Source: Diadema setosum (Eukaryota; Echinodermata; Echinoidea; Diadematoida; Diadematidae). Taken from it: a stretch of 64,000 nt of DNA. Positions within the stretch are counted from its first letter, which is position 1; the number at the start of each line of letters is the position of its first letter. The translations under genes and the position numbers were made by a program. Location of the stretch: NCBI GenBank assembly GCA_033980235.1, contig CM067065.1, positions 23,077,337 to 23,141,336 on the forward strand. The letters are read 5' to 3'. The notes under the pieces were generated by a model, which was not told the origin of the DNA, ran no database searches, and saw only the letters and a list, made by a program, of their open reading frames with translations. Positions 1-45,428 of the stretch are shown here, piece after piece.

Positions 1-459
1 CAGTTATAATAATATGAAATAAGAAATAGTGGAGAATAATATTAATGAGATATGATAATATAATAGAATTAAACAATCATGTTATTCTTTTATTCTTTGA
101 AATAGAAGTTATATCAGAATAATTATGTACATACTTTGCATATCATGAGCAGCTATTTAAGCGTTCAAATGCAATCCTCACTGAATCTTGCATGCAAGCA
201 AATTGCTGTGTTTCACTAGTCTTGGGAATTTTGTGGTGGAAAAAGTCACCACAAGATTGAAATATATATACATTATATACATATTTTATAAGTTTGCGAC
301 TGAAGGTTTGATATTGATAAATCAATCCGGCACCTCATCTTGTTGGGATACGATGGCAAACAACAACTTGCTTGTTTGGGGGTTTTGTTGTGTGTGTGTG
401 TGTGTGTGTGTGTGTATGATGACGCGTGAAACATATTGAATTCCAATCCCATGAAGGAA

Positions 460-32091
<31,632 letters not shown>

Positions 32092-32516
32092 ATTTTACCG
32101 TTTGTATTATCATTGCCTACACATACAAAATATAAATGCATACAAACACACTCACACACACACACTAACACATACACTCACGCATCATTAAATGTATATA
32201 CTACATCTATATCTATATCTATATATATATATATGTCAAGAATCTACACCATTTTCGTTTCTTTCTTTGTTTGTTTAGTTTGTTCGTTTGTCTCGTGGCT
32301 CATTCGGGCAACCAGTAAATCTTTAAATCTGCAGATTTAGTCGGCAAAAAAAAAAAAATAAATAAATAGATGTGTAAAAACTAAAAATCTATAATCCTTT
32401 TTGAATCTTTCAATATTTTTGAATCTTTGTTGCCATATCAGGCCATCAAAAATAACTTTGCTTGCCCGACAATTATATAAACAAGTCCCGGGCCACCCGG
32501 GCCACCGCTAATATGT

Positions 32517-32610
32517 TTATATGATGACGATGATGATAATCTAAGCATTTGTATAGCGCCATATATGTCTGTTGTAGAAACATTCAAAGGCGCAGACATC
32601 TCCAAGAGAG
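32517..32610 (-). mobile_element. LINE 3' end, minus strand
   Basis: GAATGTTTCTACAACAGAC, ATATGGCGCTATACAAATGC and an (ATC)n tail read on the minus strand, matching the tail of the 26872-27375 LINE. Confidence 0.7.
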
Positions 32611-34584
32611 ATAGCAAATAATGCCTGCATATATATATATAAATTTCCACGTAAGATAAATAGGCCAGAGAGAGAGAGAAAGAGAGAGAGAGGGAGAGAA
32701 AAGAGAGAAAATGAGAGAGAAAAATTTTTCTTCCTAATGACATATCATGCCAACTATCAAGGCCATTAACATAATCCTGACATGATATCTGTAAATGTTT
32801 AGTTCTAGAAAATTACATGTTGTGGACTTTAAAAAATCTGTTTTACAATGTTTTGCTTCCTTACTGATATTTTTTTATCTGTGATCTCGACTACGATATT
32901 GTTAATGAGTACAAAACTTTCACAAACAAAAGAAGGGGGTATGAAAACCTTACAAAAATTCTTCTAAAGAGCCGTCACTAGCACTGATAACTTGAAATTG
33001 CCGTGAATAGAATAACCCTCATGGGTAAGGTAATTAACCTTTAAATACCAAACTTATAATGACTTGAAAGCAGCTTGTTAGTCATTTTTAATCAATGTAT
33101 GTATTTGAGTGTGTGTGTGTGTGTGTATGTGTGTGTGCGTTTGTGATAACATATAAATATAGAATAAAAAGTGATCACCGGATAAATGGATTACAAATTA
33201 CTATCCACATGATGACACCTTTTTGAGAAGTACGTTTATATTTTATATCTTTGATTTTTGTTTCTGATTTGATTGGTTTTAACATGAATGGCCACATACA
33301 TTAGGTTCTACATATTCAGTAGATAAACGAATTACCGACGCCTACAACTACAACACGTGATCAGGCCATTCTCTCTCCATCCCCCCCCCCCCCAAAAAAA
33401 AAGGGGGGTAGCAGGGAGCTTCAAAGACAGACTATTGCGCTTTTAAGGTAAACTAGAAAGTTTACCTATAAAGAAAAACTCAAAAACTAATCTTTCACCA
33501 TCTTGGAATTATTTGCTTGCAATACATAGCGGGAGTGCACCACGAAACATATCTGACTGATGGACCTTGCCAAAGTTATTAAATTGTTTCGGAGTATTTT
33601 GAGATCAAAGGTTTAAAATGAGTTATATAGAGCAACATCAGAAACATTACGTAGCAATCCCGTACTGATTTATGTTCTCAGATATTTGTACTGTTTTAGT
33701 ACATTTCTGGCTAGGACTAGAGTTTAGGTCCTTAAACCCAATTGAATTCGTGTTAGCACAGCGTTCTTTAAAAAAAAAAAAATCTTGGGTATTAAATGTC
33801 CATTATATGGCAAATCTCGACAGTTTTCGCGGGTGCATGTGTATGAAAAATTTATGTCATCGGTGTCCATTGAAAGTATTTGAAGCGCTTGCATTCTTAA
33901 CCTAATTGGGCGTGTTGGGAAAACTGTAGGACACGACGCATACAAATTGCATTTCATTCACCTATATTTGCAATTCGCCCCCATTCTATTTCTAGCATGA
34001 ATTACATTCTGAGGCATGTTGTTGTCCAGACCCCACTTTGCGCGAGCTAGCGCATCATCACTTTTTATTGCCGGTCATCGTGAAAAGCCACTTCCATTCT
34101 CATTATCTATATATTACTTCCCTCACTATAACCCTTTTACCGTGAGAGATTGGGCAGCAATGGAAAACTGAAAAGAATGGGGCGGGGGTTGACGAGGTGG
34201 TCTTGCCGCCACATCTACTAGGTAGTAATTATTAGGTATGAATATAATTTAGCGGTGTAGGTCTAATTCTCTGTGGTAACAGCTCTTCGCACGGGGGAAA
34301 AACTTTTAAAATACAGAAATACAGAATACACGCCGCCGGCTAACTGTCGACGTGTTGACAGATTCCTTTTTTATGAAAATTACGTTAATTATTTGTGTGT
34401 TTGGCTCACGCATTAAGTTTTTAATAGGAATCTTGCACAAAATGTTGCGGATTGCGCTGGCTCCCTTCGTTTCGGACATGTTGGATGGGGAATTGTTCAT
34501 ATTCAGCGATACTAAAGGGAGGATATTTTAGTGTCAGAAAATCGGAGCAGACATTGTAATTTTACAAGAAACATAGTACAAAGA

Positions 34585-34690
34585 GATATGGATGGTGGTG
34601 ATGAAGATTACCGGCAGTTCTATAGCGTCATAATAGTTGCTGTAGAAACATTCAAACGTGAATAGACGTCTAGGAGGAAAGGGGAATGTA
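34585..34690 (-). mobile_element. LINE 3' end, minus strand (diverged)
   Basis: Same GAATGTTTCTACAGCAACTA, GCTATAGAACTGCC and (ATC)-like tail pattern as 32517-32610. Confidence 0.55.
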
Positions 34691-35433
34691 TCCATCCGAA
34701 GAAATGGTGTTTCGATTTTATCTAATGGCTAAATAATTTTAGAATTGAGAAGGAGGTATGATATAAGGAGAGCACACATGTTATTTGATAGTATTTCCAC
34801 AAGTTAAAGGATACTTATATGAAGTGAGGGCAACAATAGGAAGGTGACCGAAAATATTTTAGTTAATTGTTCACGGAGATTTCACTATGATCCGAAAAGA
34901 ATTTTAGTATTAAAATCTGCCAGTCTATTATGGGATATGTAATTTCTGATACTGTTTTACTGGTATATAACTACAGTATTATATGTTTTGTATCCTAGTA
35001 GAAGGAGCGAAATGATAATTTTGGGAAGTTTCGGGGCGTGTATCAGCATCCATCAGAAAATCCTTCCGACTTACTCGTGATGGAAGCCAGGTGTATTATA
35101 TGTTGTCGCGTTTCCCAGTGCAAAATCTCCATCATCCGGACGCGTTCACGCAGTGAAGGACTTTTTTTTTTTTCATCCAAAAATTGAGAAAAAACAGTGA
35201 CTTTAGGCTCAATTAAAATTTCTACAAAACTCACACGATTTACCTACAATATTCCCGACAGAAACATATATACACATAAATTCACACCACATTATCATCG
35301 TAAAAGTAAGAAGTCATGATCTATCGGGACTACAATTTTGCGCGGGCTAGCATAGATTACACCACCGTTGCGGGGTACGCTATCTGCCTAGCTGCCAGTG
35401 CACTGGGGCGGTAGCTTGGACGGCAGCTATATA

Positions 35434-35521
35434 CAGTAACATTTTGTCTCCCATATCCGGCCAATTCGCTTATCCGGATGAGCGCCGGTCCCGACATGGC
35501 CGGATAATCGAGGTCGAACTG
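35434..35521 (+). mobile_element. Tiny pogo-like MITE, 88 bp
   Basis: Ends CAGTAACATTTTG and CAGTTCGACCTCGATTATCC (inverted) flanked by TA on both sides. ATCCGG words occur in both halves. CAGT ends, TA target and ACCTCGATTATCCGG wording are typical of pogo/Tigger relatives. Confidence 0.6.
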
Positions 35522-35759
35522 TATTTTGAAGTGGATAAGTATGTGAAGGGGATCGTAAGACGTTCGGGGAGTTGGGGTTAGGATAAATGTGTGCTATAAA
35601 AACCAGGGGCATGGACGTTTTTTCTACGAACGAAACTTCGTTCCATGAAGGTGAAAAATTACACAGAATTAATACATAAGGACTCTTTAAAATGACATAT
35701 GCACTACATTGTATATAGCTTCTTTTTTTTTTTGGACAACATATTGCTTCATTAGTAAA

Positions 35760-36008
35760 TGAAGAGTTTGTTTGCAAAAACCGATAAGTCCATATTTGTC
35801 AAATGGAGATATTTGCGTTTAAAGGTCAAGAAAAATAAAGAGAATAATAAGAAAATTTTTGCTTCTTTTGACCATAACTTAAGAAATATACCTGTATATG
35901 TAGTGACCACTATATCATTTAAAAGGTATTATTTTGTACTTTATGACAGAGATCGTACTTCAAAATCTGCAAAAATGGACTTATCGGTTTTTGCAAACAA
36001 ACCCTTCA
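35760..36008 (+). mobile_element. GAAGAGTTTG MITE, copy 1
   Basis: 249 bp with about 33-bp inverted ends beginning TGAAGAGTTTGTTTGC and including ACCGATAAGTCCAT. Other copies: 42101-42655 (interrupted), 62466-62713, 62726-62972. Confidence 0.8.
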
Positions 36009-39000
36009 AATGTTATCATTTTTTATTAGTATTAAAAGCAAATGTTTGTACCTTTTATAGATTACACGGTTATTGTTGTTAAATGAAAATTTGTCGAAAC
36101 ATAATACTTATCTTACTCACAATTCATGCTTTGTATATTCTGCTCATTAATGAAAAAGGAAGCTTTTTAAGCCGAAAGGGGGGAGACTTGGGAAATGAGA
36201 AATGCCCTTCGTAATTGTTTATATAAAGTTCATATTAAAGTATCCACGGCGTACAGAAATTCATTCGTTTATAGATGATTTTTAGTCCTCATAAAATGGG
36301 GATACGGGAAGGGGGCAAAAAATCGTGAATCTTGTCTTCTTTAGATTCTTACGATTATTACCCGCTTATAGTGTTTGTGATTGATATCACTTTTTGCATT
36401 AAAAAGGAGAGATAAAACAGTGAAACTTCTTACTGCTGAACTTATTACCTTTGCTCATACAGTGTTCTGTGAAGACTTGGCGACCCTCACCTATTCATCT
36501 TATTTTCTTCTTTTCACTGAACAAAAATTCTCATGCATTAGATATTGTCAAGTATACGTCATGCTATGGCTTTATGTTATACATACCCTTATAATTCGGT
36601 AAAACGAATGGAACTTCTTTTCACAACATGAGTGTTTGTTGCAACATTACTGTAATATACAAAATGGCATTACGACGGAGGATAAGAAAAAAAAAAAATC
36701 AAACAGAAAAATTGTCACTCTCACCAAGTCGACTTTTGAACCAGCAGTTGATCTGAAACTCAGCGCCATTTCACTGTCCCATTCCATACACCGGCCGGTG
36801 ACAAATTTCAAAATGATGAGAAAGATCGCAACCGTTTCTAGTCATTCTCCACGAGTTATCCCTTCCGTGCGTAAACGGACGAAACTGACCCGCTTCTGAA
36901 TTCGTGCACCGCCACACTTCACCTCATAATCCGGCGAGCTCACACTCTGCCCTAGCTAGGCTTCATTTATCTTCTTCTTTTTTTTTTGTTTCATTTGATA
37001 CCAACGCTGAGGAGCGCTGTAAAGGATTGCCGTTGGCTTCATGGCTGCTCGATCATGTTACAAGTGGTTGTAAAAGCACTTCATACAATAGTACGATTCC
37101 ACTCCAATGCGAGGGCGTTCTTAACATTTTCTGCCCTTGTTAATTCTAAACAAATGGATATTCTCATCTCTAGGCCTATAGCTATCAAACCGACCTTCAT
37201 CGGAGGGAGTCGCAGAACTGAATTCAGCATTGTGATAGCAAACGGTGTACAGAAGATAATGAGGTATGATGTCTCACGGTGAGGAAGGTATCGAGTTTGA
37301 TAGGGGGTCATTTCACTAACTTTCTTTCTTTTTACTTTTATCTTTTCCAGTTTGCCAACTGAAAAAGGGACTTTCTTTTTTCTAATATTAGGGTTATACT
37401 TTGTGTAAAAAAAAAAAGTGCGCTTGCACGTGCTCTATCTCCCGGTTTGTAGTTAGTGTCTATAGAGCATCTCAATTTTAATGATATTTCTAAGTCGTCA
37501 GCAACGAATAGACAGCTTTGAAGGTGTGTAAACAGAAGGCCGCAATTTTGACGAAACTTGGACATGGGATATAAGACCATATTGAAATATAATATGTAAT
37601 TCCAATTCTAGTGGATTCTACATGTCATCGATTGCTTAAGTCGGTGATAGCACGGACCTACAGATTTAGCCTAAAATGTCGTTTTGCTTGGAGTGGAGTA
37701 ACGGCTTGTCCGATTGAATTTGCTTCCCATTAGGCATGTTAGGTGCATTCGAAAACTACGAATAGCGCACGTCCGCCACGTGTGACCGTGCTTCACAAAA
37801 GAACAATAAGTCGCACGTCTTGATTTACATGATGGGTCAATTTAGTCACTCTTTTTTTCTGACAAATGAATATTTAACACAATTATAACGTTTGGGATCA
37901 TAAAGCAAATGGAACATCGTGATTTTGGCAGTTTTCCTAAAAACATTTTTTTTTTAATCCAATATTGTGATTAGGTATATATACCAGAAATATTTTTGCC
38001 CCCTCCCCCCGCCTTTTTTTAATTCATGGATTCGCCCTTTTAGAATAAATAGATAAATAAATAAAATTAAACAATTTATAACATTTGAACGGATTGAACG
38101 TTCACGGCATGTCCTCCATAAATATATTGTTAAATTTACTTAATCCATGTAAACATTCGTTTTTCATTCCCTAAAGGCATGGATTCTACCCCATACCTTC
38201 CAAATCAAGGATCAATGTTGCAGATCTATGATTGCTAACTAATTGGTCAATATTAAATTGGGGATTATATTTCTAAAGATCCAACGTTTCTGATTGTTCT
38301 GTAAATTGGCAAACATAGACCTACATGTGACTTAATGTCATTTCTAATATTTATCTATAACCGGTTTTATGAAATAAAATATCAATAAATGAGAAAGATT
38401 ACCTTAGAAATTCAAACGTGCTTGAAGTAAGTTGATGACCAAAAAAAAAAAAATGAAGACGAATTTGCCGATGATTTTTACCGCCTGACCTTTAATGATT
38501 TCATTTATTTAATTTGATAATTCAGTTGTATTATTTTTTTCACAGGATGGCTCTATTTGCCGGTTGAGCACTGTTGCATGTGGAAGCCCTGCATGAACAA
38601 TGTAAACTGAAATTCACAATCATTGCAACAATATGATATCGACAGACACGATTTGATATACAATGTAATGCAGAATATTTAATCGCATAACATGAAATCA
38701 TAAATAGCACAATTTGTCTGTTTTTGTCAGCCCACTCCTGTACCACTCCCCTACCCCTCGCTTCCCCAATAAAAATTATACTTTGTACACGTATGCATTT
38801 GTTTTCGTGGGTAGATTTGGGTGTTCTCCAGAATTTGTCTGAAAATAATGCTAGGATGAAGCATGCCTGATATTGATGAGTACGTTATTCCATATACAGC
38901 TCTAAACAAAATGTGCAAAAAGACCAGTTTTCCAACATGAGTTCGGGCTCGAGCTACTATATAGGGACCTTTACATTTGCAAAGTTAGAACGACGATTGT

Positions 39001-39074
39001 GTAATACCGTTCTCCCATTTCCATGCGTCGTGTAGTTGCAAAAAGCTTCAGATTTCGTGAAGGCGCTTCCTATA
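36009..39074. other. Intergenic, nothing assigned
   Basis: Several open frames of 70-110 codons occur (for example 36636-36899 and 36986-37282), but none has recognisable domains or coding-like neighbours. I see no repeat family either, apart from short A and T runs. Confidence 0.45.
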
Positions 39075-39510
39075 GACCAGTTCGTAATTCCACTTTGCGC
39101 ATGAGCAGAAAAAGGTCATTTGTACCAACAGGCATTTTGGTTTATTAATTCACTGAGATAAGCATCTGTGATGTGATGATTATGCATGTGATCCTTATCT
39201 AAATAATGCTTGCCAGCACATCCACCTGACAGCAAGCCTGGTATGTGGCAATATCAAAAGAAAAAGGTTGTTATTGCATTCAATACGAAACAATGAATTA
39301 GATGCCTGCTAAAGTGTCCACTGATGGACTATTCTGGTCACCTGGTCTAAACACAAGTTCATACTTTGTTTGAACACGAATTCCATAAATTGTTATGTCG
39401 GGCAAGCTTATGCATTATACCGCTTTGAAAACGAGTGAAGTGCCTAACCAACTGAGAAAAAAGAAAGGTCATTTGTACCAAAGTGTACATGAGCTAATTA
39501 CGAACTGGCT
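39075..39510 (+). mobile_element. CCAGTTCGTAATT MITE, copy 1
   Basis: Ends GACCAGTTCGTAATTCC and, inverted, GCCAGTTCGTAATTAGC; the subterminal word GGTCATTTGTACCAA occurs on both sides. A second copy in inverse orientation starts at 51642. Confidence 0.7.
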
Positions 39511-40910
39511 TAAAAGGTAAAATAGCGCCCCCATACATGTCGTTTTTTTTTTTTTGATATCATTAAGGAGTTATCTCTCAATCAAATGTCAGTTGTGAAT
39601 TTGAGTGGAATGAAGCTCCCTCTACTGACTTAAAGGGGAAAGACACGTCGTTCCTCTCGCGACAGCCTGCTGGGGAAATATTTAGTCCATTTACCTCTGT
39701 TCAGTTATTGCATTATTTTGATAAATTCTTATCACTTTTTTTTTTCCTCGATTTTTATTGATTTCATTCAAATCAATTAAGGATTAACTCATTCTGGATG
39801 TAACATGAACCAAAACACTAGGCCTACAAATACAATAAAAACACAAGCAGATCAATTTTCAATTTATAGTGCAAGTAATCTCTCTCTTCAACATGGATAA
39901 TAACTGAAGTATAAATCCATCCCACTCGTAAATTCTTCATAAGAAAATAGTGACATTATTATGCTAACATAAGTATATCCCTTTGATATGTTGGATCATA
40001 TGAATCATACTCCTCTTATAAGACAATGTACATGAAAAAGAACAAAAAACCCCATTACGCATAACTCTTAGCTTGTATAGTAGGCGTCAAACACATCGAC
40101 ACTGTAGGCCCTACATATTAAAACCGACACCTGTTTATTTATAGCACTGCGTGTAAAGTACGATCTTTCATGCATGAGACTACGCGCAGAGTTTTCACTG
40201 GCGATTTGAAGATGACCAAATATTACTGAAAAACCCGATAACAAACAAAATCAACAGCCAAACAATGACACCGTAGTTTATAAATGCACGTTGGAAAAAT
40301 ATTACGTGCATTTCACACGTATTGCCAATAAAGAGTACAGGTGTAATTCTTGGTTTCAAAATTATGGTACAACTGAGACGTCAAAAGAACAACCCGCACG
40401 TTTGACGCATGATTCGAGCGTGAACCGCAAATTGCATTTTTGAATTTCGCTTGTGAATTGAGGGTATTTTCTTAACATGCAAGTAAAATTTCAGGCAAAT
40501 AGTGAAATATCGTAAGTATCTGTTGATAGAGAAAAAAAAAAGATGTCGATTTGTTGCACACCCAAGTACCCTCCGTCGACGTGCCCTGCCCAAGCAAACT
40601 CCTGCGATTCTAACGAACGGTGTCGTCACAAGACAATGATGGGTTTGATATAATGCATTCGATAGGGCATGTGTGTGTGGTGAGCGTGGCACACATTTTC
40701 TGACATGAACTATTCAATCACACTCATAAATGCACACACATGAATGTCAAAAACCCTATAACTCGTTTCTCATCCCATTTTTTTTTTCTTTTTTGTACGA
40801 ACCACTGAACATTACCTTTCTTGTAACGGGGTAAAAAACCATTCCAATGCATCTCAAGAAACAATAGATTGATTTATGTTATTATTTCAAACTTTCCCAT
40901 TTCTTTTACG

Positions 40911-40995
40911 AATATTTCATTTCATTTCATTCCGTTTATTAAGTTTCCACCCAAAGCATGCAGTGTTGTGCTTACAACATCCATCCATGACAATG
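40911..40995 (-). mobile_element. Retroposon 3' end with GAAAT tail
   Basis: On the minus strand AATAAACGGAATGAAATGAA ends a stretch containing GTGGAAACTT. Same AATAAA plus pentamer-tail pattern as 24586, 42557, 50117 and 52330. The surrounding intergenic DNA from 39511 to 42100 shows nothing else. Confidence 0.5.
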
Positions 40996-42100
40996 TAAAG
41001 TAACACATAAGTTATAAGTTTAAAGTTTATTATATACAATAGCATTTACATAGCACAAATCAATTGAAATCATTGTCAAAGGTACATTCATGACGGATAC
41101 ATTTAAAATAAAATCGATTTTAAATTTCCTTACCACACAGGCTGCCATAGACTTACAGTTGAAATCAACCATGTAATTAATTCTAACTCTTCACAAAATA
41201 GGGCCTTGTTCTACCATCAATGTTAACGTGATGCTTAAAGTCGAAAGCAAAACATCCGAATTGAGCAAAATCCCAAGTGGAGTTGTTTTAAACAGCCTTA
41301 AACAGAACAAAAACAAAAACACAAGCATTTCTAAAGCAAAAATTATGTATACGTATCCAAGCAAAAAGGGCAGCATAGTGAACCCCTAGCCCCCCCCCCC
41401 CCCCCTCCACTCGGTTCAATGAAAAGTCATAATGCCTACAGCAATAATAGACTTATCAAAAGAAAAATCCCCAGACTTTTGTTTCAATAATATTTATTAA
41501 CATTTTATTTTTATTTTTCTAATAAGGCTCTATCAGAGCAAACACACGCACGTGCTTAAACACACATATTGCACTTATCAAGAAAAGATAAGTTAACACA
41601 TTATTACGCTTCAATTCATAACAAAAGACTTTGATTAAAGTGAATGAGGTAAATCAATACAGGTATCAAAGTAAAGAAAATAATTTCTCTTCAAACACAG
41701 CAACTTAACACAAACTGAAACCATAAGCATTAGAGAACACTTTCCTTTACCTGATAAAATTTGCAAAAGTCAAAGTTGTAAAACTGCACAAAAATAAAAA
41801 GCCATACTGAAATTCCATCATATTGCATATAGGTGAGTAAATCAAAGCATAATGAAACTTTTTATGATTAATTTTACTTGAAAAGAAAATTGCTATCAAA
41901 AGGTAATCTTCCTTTCCTTAGAGTATATTTCTCTTTTTTTTTTCTGTAAAGCCATGTTATGTTCTTCGGCCACCATATTACAGTTCAACCTTGGACCTTT
42001 TCAAGTGACGCCATTGTGGCACCTTTGAAGGAGCAAGTTTGTCCCTGTCAGACTAGTGAGCACCTTTAGATGTGCAAATTACACCGGTGAAGGTGCAAAT

Positions 42101-42655
42101 AGAAGAGTTTGTTTGCAAAAACCAATAAGTCCATATTTGTCAAATGGAGATATTTGCGATTAAAGGTCGAGAAAAGTAAAGAGGATAATAAGAACAATTT
42201 TCCTTTTTTTGACCATAACTTCAAAATTGTACCTTTATGTGTAGTGACCAATTTTTGTTGGTCAAGACAAACATATCCGTTCTCCATGTAAAATCATATG
42301 CCTATGAACTCGGGAACCTACAGTTTTACAAGCTTTAAAGCTTTTATGTAGGCCCCATCATATTTCTTATACTTACTAGTGACATTTTCATACGATGTGA
42401 CCATGTACATTTGTGTCAAGTATATTTTCTTTTTCTTTTTCTTCTACAATCAAAAGACATGATTGTATATATTTTGTACTCTTGTTGTCAATAATTTTGT
42501 AATGTTATCATTGAGAAAATGGAAATATGAAATAAATTTGAATTGAATTGAATTGAATATCTCATTTTAAAAGGTATTATTCTGTATTTCATGACAGATA
42601 CCGTACTTCAAAATCGTCAAAAATGGACTTATCTGTTTTTGCAAACAAACTTATC
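42101..42655 (+). mobile_element. GAAGAGTTTG MITE, copy 2, split by a retroposon
   Basis: Left part 42101-42253 and right part 42558-42655 match the intact copy at 35760-36008 and are separated exactly by the 42254-42557 retroposon. Confidence 0.75.
42254..42557 (+). mobile_element. Short retroposon (SINE-like), copy 2, inside a MITE
   Basis: Begins TTGTTGGTCAAGAC and ends AATAAATTTGAATTGAATTG. It matches 24294-24586 end to end. The (TTGAA)n tail and insertion into a known MITE show a genuine retroposition event. Confidence 0.75.
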
Positions 42656-42781
42656 TATTGTTTCACACGTAAAGGTGCTAATTTGAGCTTGTATTTTTCT
42701 TAGAGGGTAACTATTAGTTAGTGCAGCACATTAAGAGAATATTGCTTTTTTTTTCTTTTGAAGGAAGGTCCGAGAGAAAGA

Positions 42782-42819
<38 letters not shown>

Positions 42820-44289
42820 TTTGAAGATGGTATTCAAAGTCTCTGATTCAAAAATGAAATTATCGTTTTACCTTCGATCACTTGTTTCCATTGTTGTGTG
42901 AAAGTGCATAAATACAGCAATTGACAAATTGTCTATTTTTGTCATTTTTGCTAATAATTGCACCTTGACAGAAAAAAACCCCACTCTGTTTCTTCATGCA
43001 TAGAATTAACTTGTATTTGTTTTACCCTATACAATAAGCTACAGAGTATGGCATTTGCTTTAATTTGATACATGATTTCTTTAATTACAGACATATAAAA
43101 ATCATATGATTATGAAGTGATTATTTTCTTTGGCTTGTGCCGAAAGGGTGGGTTGGGTGGTGGCGCGTCGCGTTAATGGGAACACCACCCTTCGTCCAAA
43201 GCCCCCCCCCCCCCCCCCGGTTTTGCCGAAAGGGTGCGTTGGAAGCGTTGGATCGCGTCGCGTTGACTGGAACCCCACCCTTCGTCGAAAGCCCCCCCCC
43301 CCCCCCCCCCCCCCCCGGTTTTGCCGAAAGGGTGCGTTGGTACTTTTTCTCATGTAATATTAAAAGACGAGTTTTGAATTTATATTTAACCTTCAAACAA
43401 CCATTTCAAAGAGGCTATCGTCCGGATCGGTTTACAGTCTATTACCACTTGGTCTACAGCCAGTTGGTCTAATATAGACTGTTTAATATCAGTTGGTCTA
43501 ATAACTAGTTGGTCTAGTCATCATTTCGTGCAATTACTGTTTGGTCTAATTATTATTTGTTGTTTAATATCAGTTGGTTAACTAAATTTTCAAAACTCGT
43601 CTTTTAACCCTAAAGCCCAAGGGGGGAGGGGCACATTTTGACTCCTACCAGATTTTCCTCCGCCACTATTTCGCCCCAGTTTTAACCAAATTTGATGACT
43701 TTTCCTACAATCTTATTCCGAACATTTTGATGTATAATTTAGCTATATTTGATATTGCTGGTTACAATGGCAACAATAAACTGACAACCATGTCAGTCAG
43801 ATTTTCATATTTTTCTGTTCCAATTCCAATTAACCATATTATAATGTATGAAATGGGCATTTCTTGGCTGAAATTTGCTGAAGGAGCAAAATGTGAAGTA
43901 ATAGATATAATAGAGATACTTGAAAATAACAGTATTTTCCAAAGATTGCCATTCTATTTTGTGTCATCTTGATTCCTTCACCCAAGTTATACCTCTAATA
44001 TCATTTGTTTATCACATTATCAATCTACAAACTTAAAATTCCGATATTATGGGAATATGAAATATGATAACTATGCATGTACCTATCCCAAACGATACAT
44101 CACAGGTCTCCTAATGTATTTCTTTAATTTATCATGTGGTGACCTTGAGAAAAATAATGAGTTTTGACTTGCAGATCATCTGTGGCAAATATGAAAAATA
44201 TTGGTCTATGATAAGACATATATACTGGGGATAAAGAAATCATACAGAAAAATCATGTTTTTAGCATATTTCATATGTATTTCTTTATA

Positions 44290-44492
44290 TTTTGGTAAAT
44301 AGCGCCCTCTATGTGTGACCTTGAAAAAATCAAAGTATGCGGTCATGTAGACTATGAGTTGCTCTACCCATGTGCCAAATGTGACGACATGTTGGTAAAA
44401 AGCGCCCTCTATGTGTGACCTTAAAAAAAATCAAGTATGCGGTCATGTAGACTATGAGTTGCTCTACCCATGTGCCAAATATGACGATGAAA
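44290..44492 (+). repeat. Tandem duplication of about 100 bp in the palindrome loop
   Basis: TAGCGCCCTCTATGTGTGAC through GAGTTGCTCTACCCATGTGC occurs twice in direct orientation, nearly identical. Confidence 0.85.
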
Positions 44493-45045
44493 CATCAAAC
44501 AATACCACATGGGGGCGCTATTCATAACAAAATAAAGAAATACATTATGAGACCTGTGATGTATTGTTTGGGATAGGTACATGCATACTTATCATATTTC
44601 ATATTCCCATAATATCGGAATTTTAAGTTTGCAGATTGATAATGTGATAAACAAATGATATTACAGGTATAACTTGGGTGAAGGAATCAAAATGATACAA
44701 CAAAATAGAATGACAATCTTTGGAAAATACTGTTATTTTCAAGTATCTCTATTATACCTATTGTTTTATGGCATTGTCACAGAAAAACAAAGGAAATAAT
44801 AGGAAAAACATTTCAGGGCCATAATTACTTCACAATTTGATCCTTCAGCAAATTTCAGCCTAGAAACGCCCATTTTATACATTATAATATGGTTAATTGG
44901 AATTGGAACAGAAAAATATGCAAAATCTGACTGACATGGTTGTCAGTTTATTTTTGCCATGGCAACTAGCAATATTAAATATAGCTAAATTATATATCAA
45001 AATGTTCGGAATAAGATTTTAGGAAAAGTCACCAAATTTGGTTAA

Positions 45046-45428
45046 AGGGACTGTACAGTACTGGCTGAGGTAGGGATTCATGTTTTGAACATTCCTAAGT
45101 GGGATAATGAAAAGCCTCTTATGAAATATGAAAGAGCATGTAATTTAAAGAAGGATTCAACGTTTATTTGATGAAAATTGGTTTTCAAACGGCTGAGATA
45201 TCCCAAAAAGTGCTAATAATAAAAGGTGACATGCCACAACTTTATTAGGATCTCTTTGTTTCACCTTGTTTTTGGATATCTCAGCCATTTCAAAACCGAT
45301 TTTCATCGAATAAACTTTTGATGCCCCTTAGAACAGCATGCTCTTTGACATCCCATAGAGTGGTTGCTGAATATCTCGCAAAACGTTAAAAGCTAAATCC
45401 TCACCTCGACCAGAACTGTACACACCCT
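45046..45428 (+). mobile_element. TTAA-flanked MITE, copy 3, with a paralogous empty site
   Basis: 383 bp, AGGGACTGTACAGTA / AGGGTGTGTACAGTT ends, TTAA on both sides. The opposite palindrome arm has GGTTAAAACTGG uninterrupted at the equivalent place, which proves the boundaries and the TTAA duplication. Confidence 0.92.

Larger units (their letters stand above)
32092..35433. other. Intergenic, upstream of gene A
   Basis: No gene seen. Contains two minus-strand LINE 3' ends (32517-32610, 34585-34690), (GA)n near 32668-32700 and short C and A runs. The gene A promoter should lie at its left end, but no core element is recognised. Confidence 0.5.
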
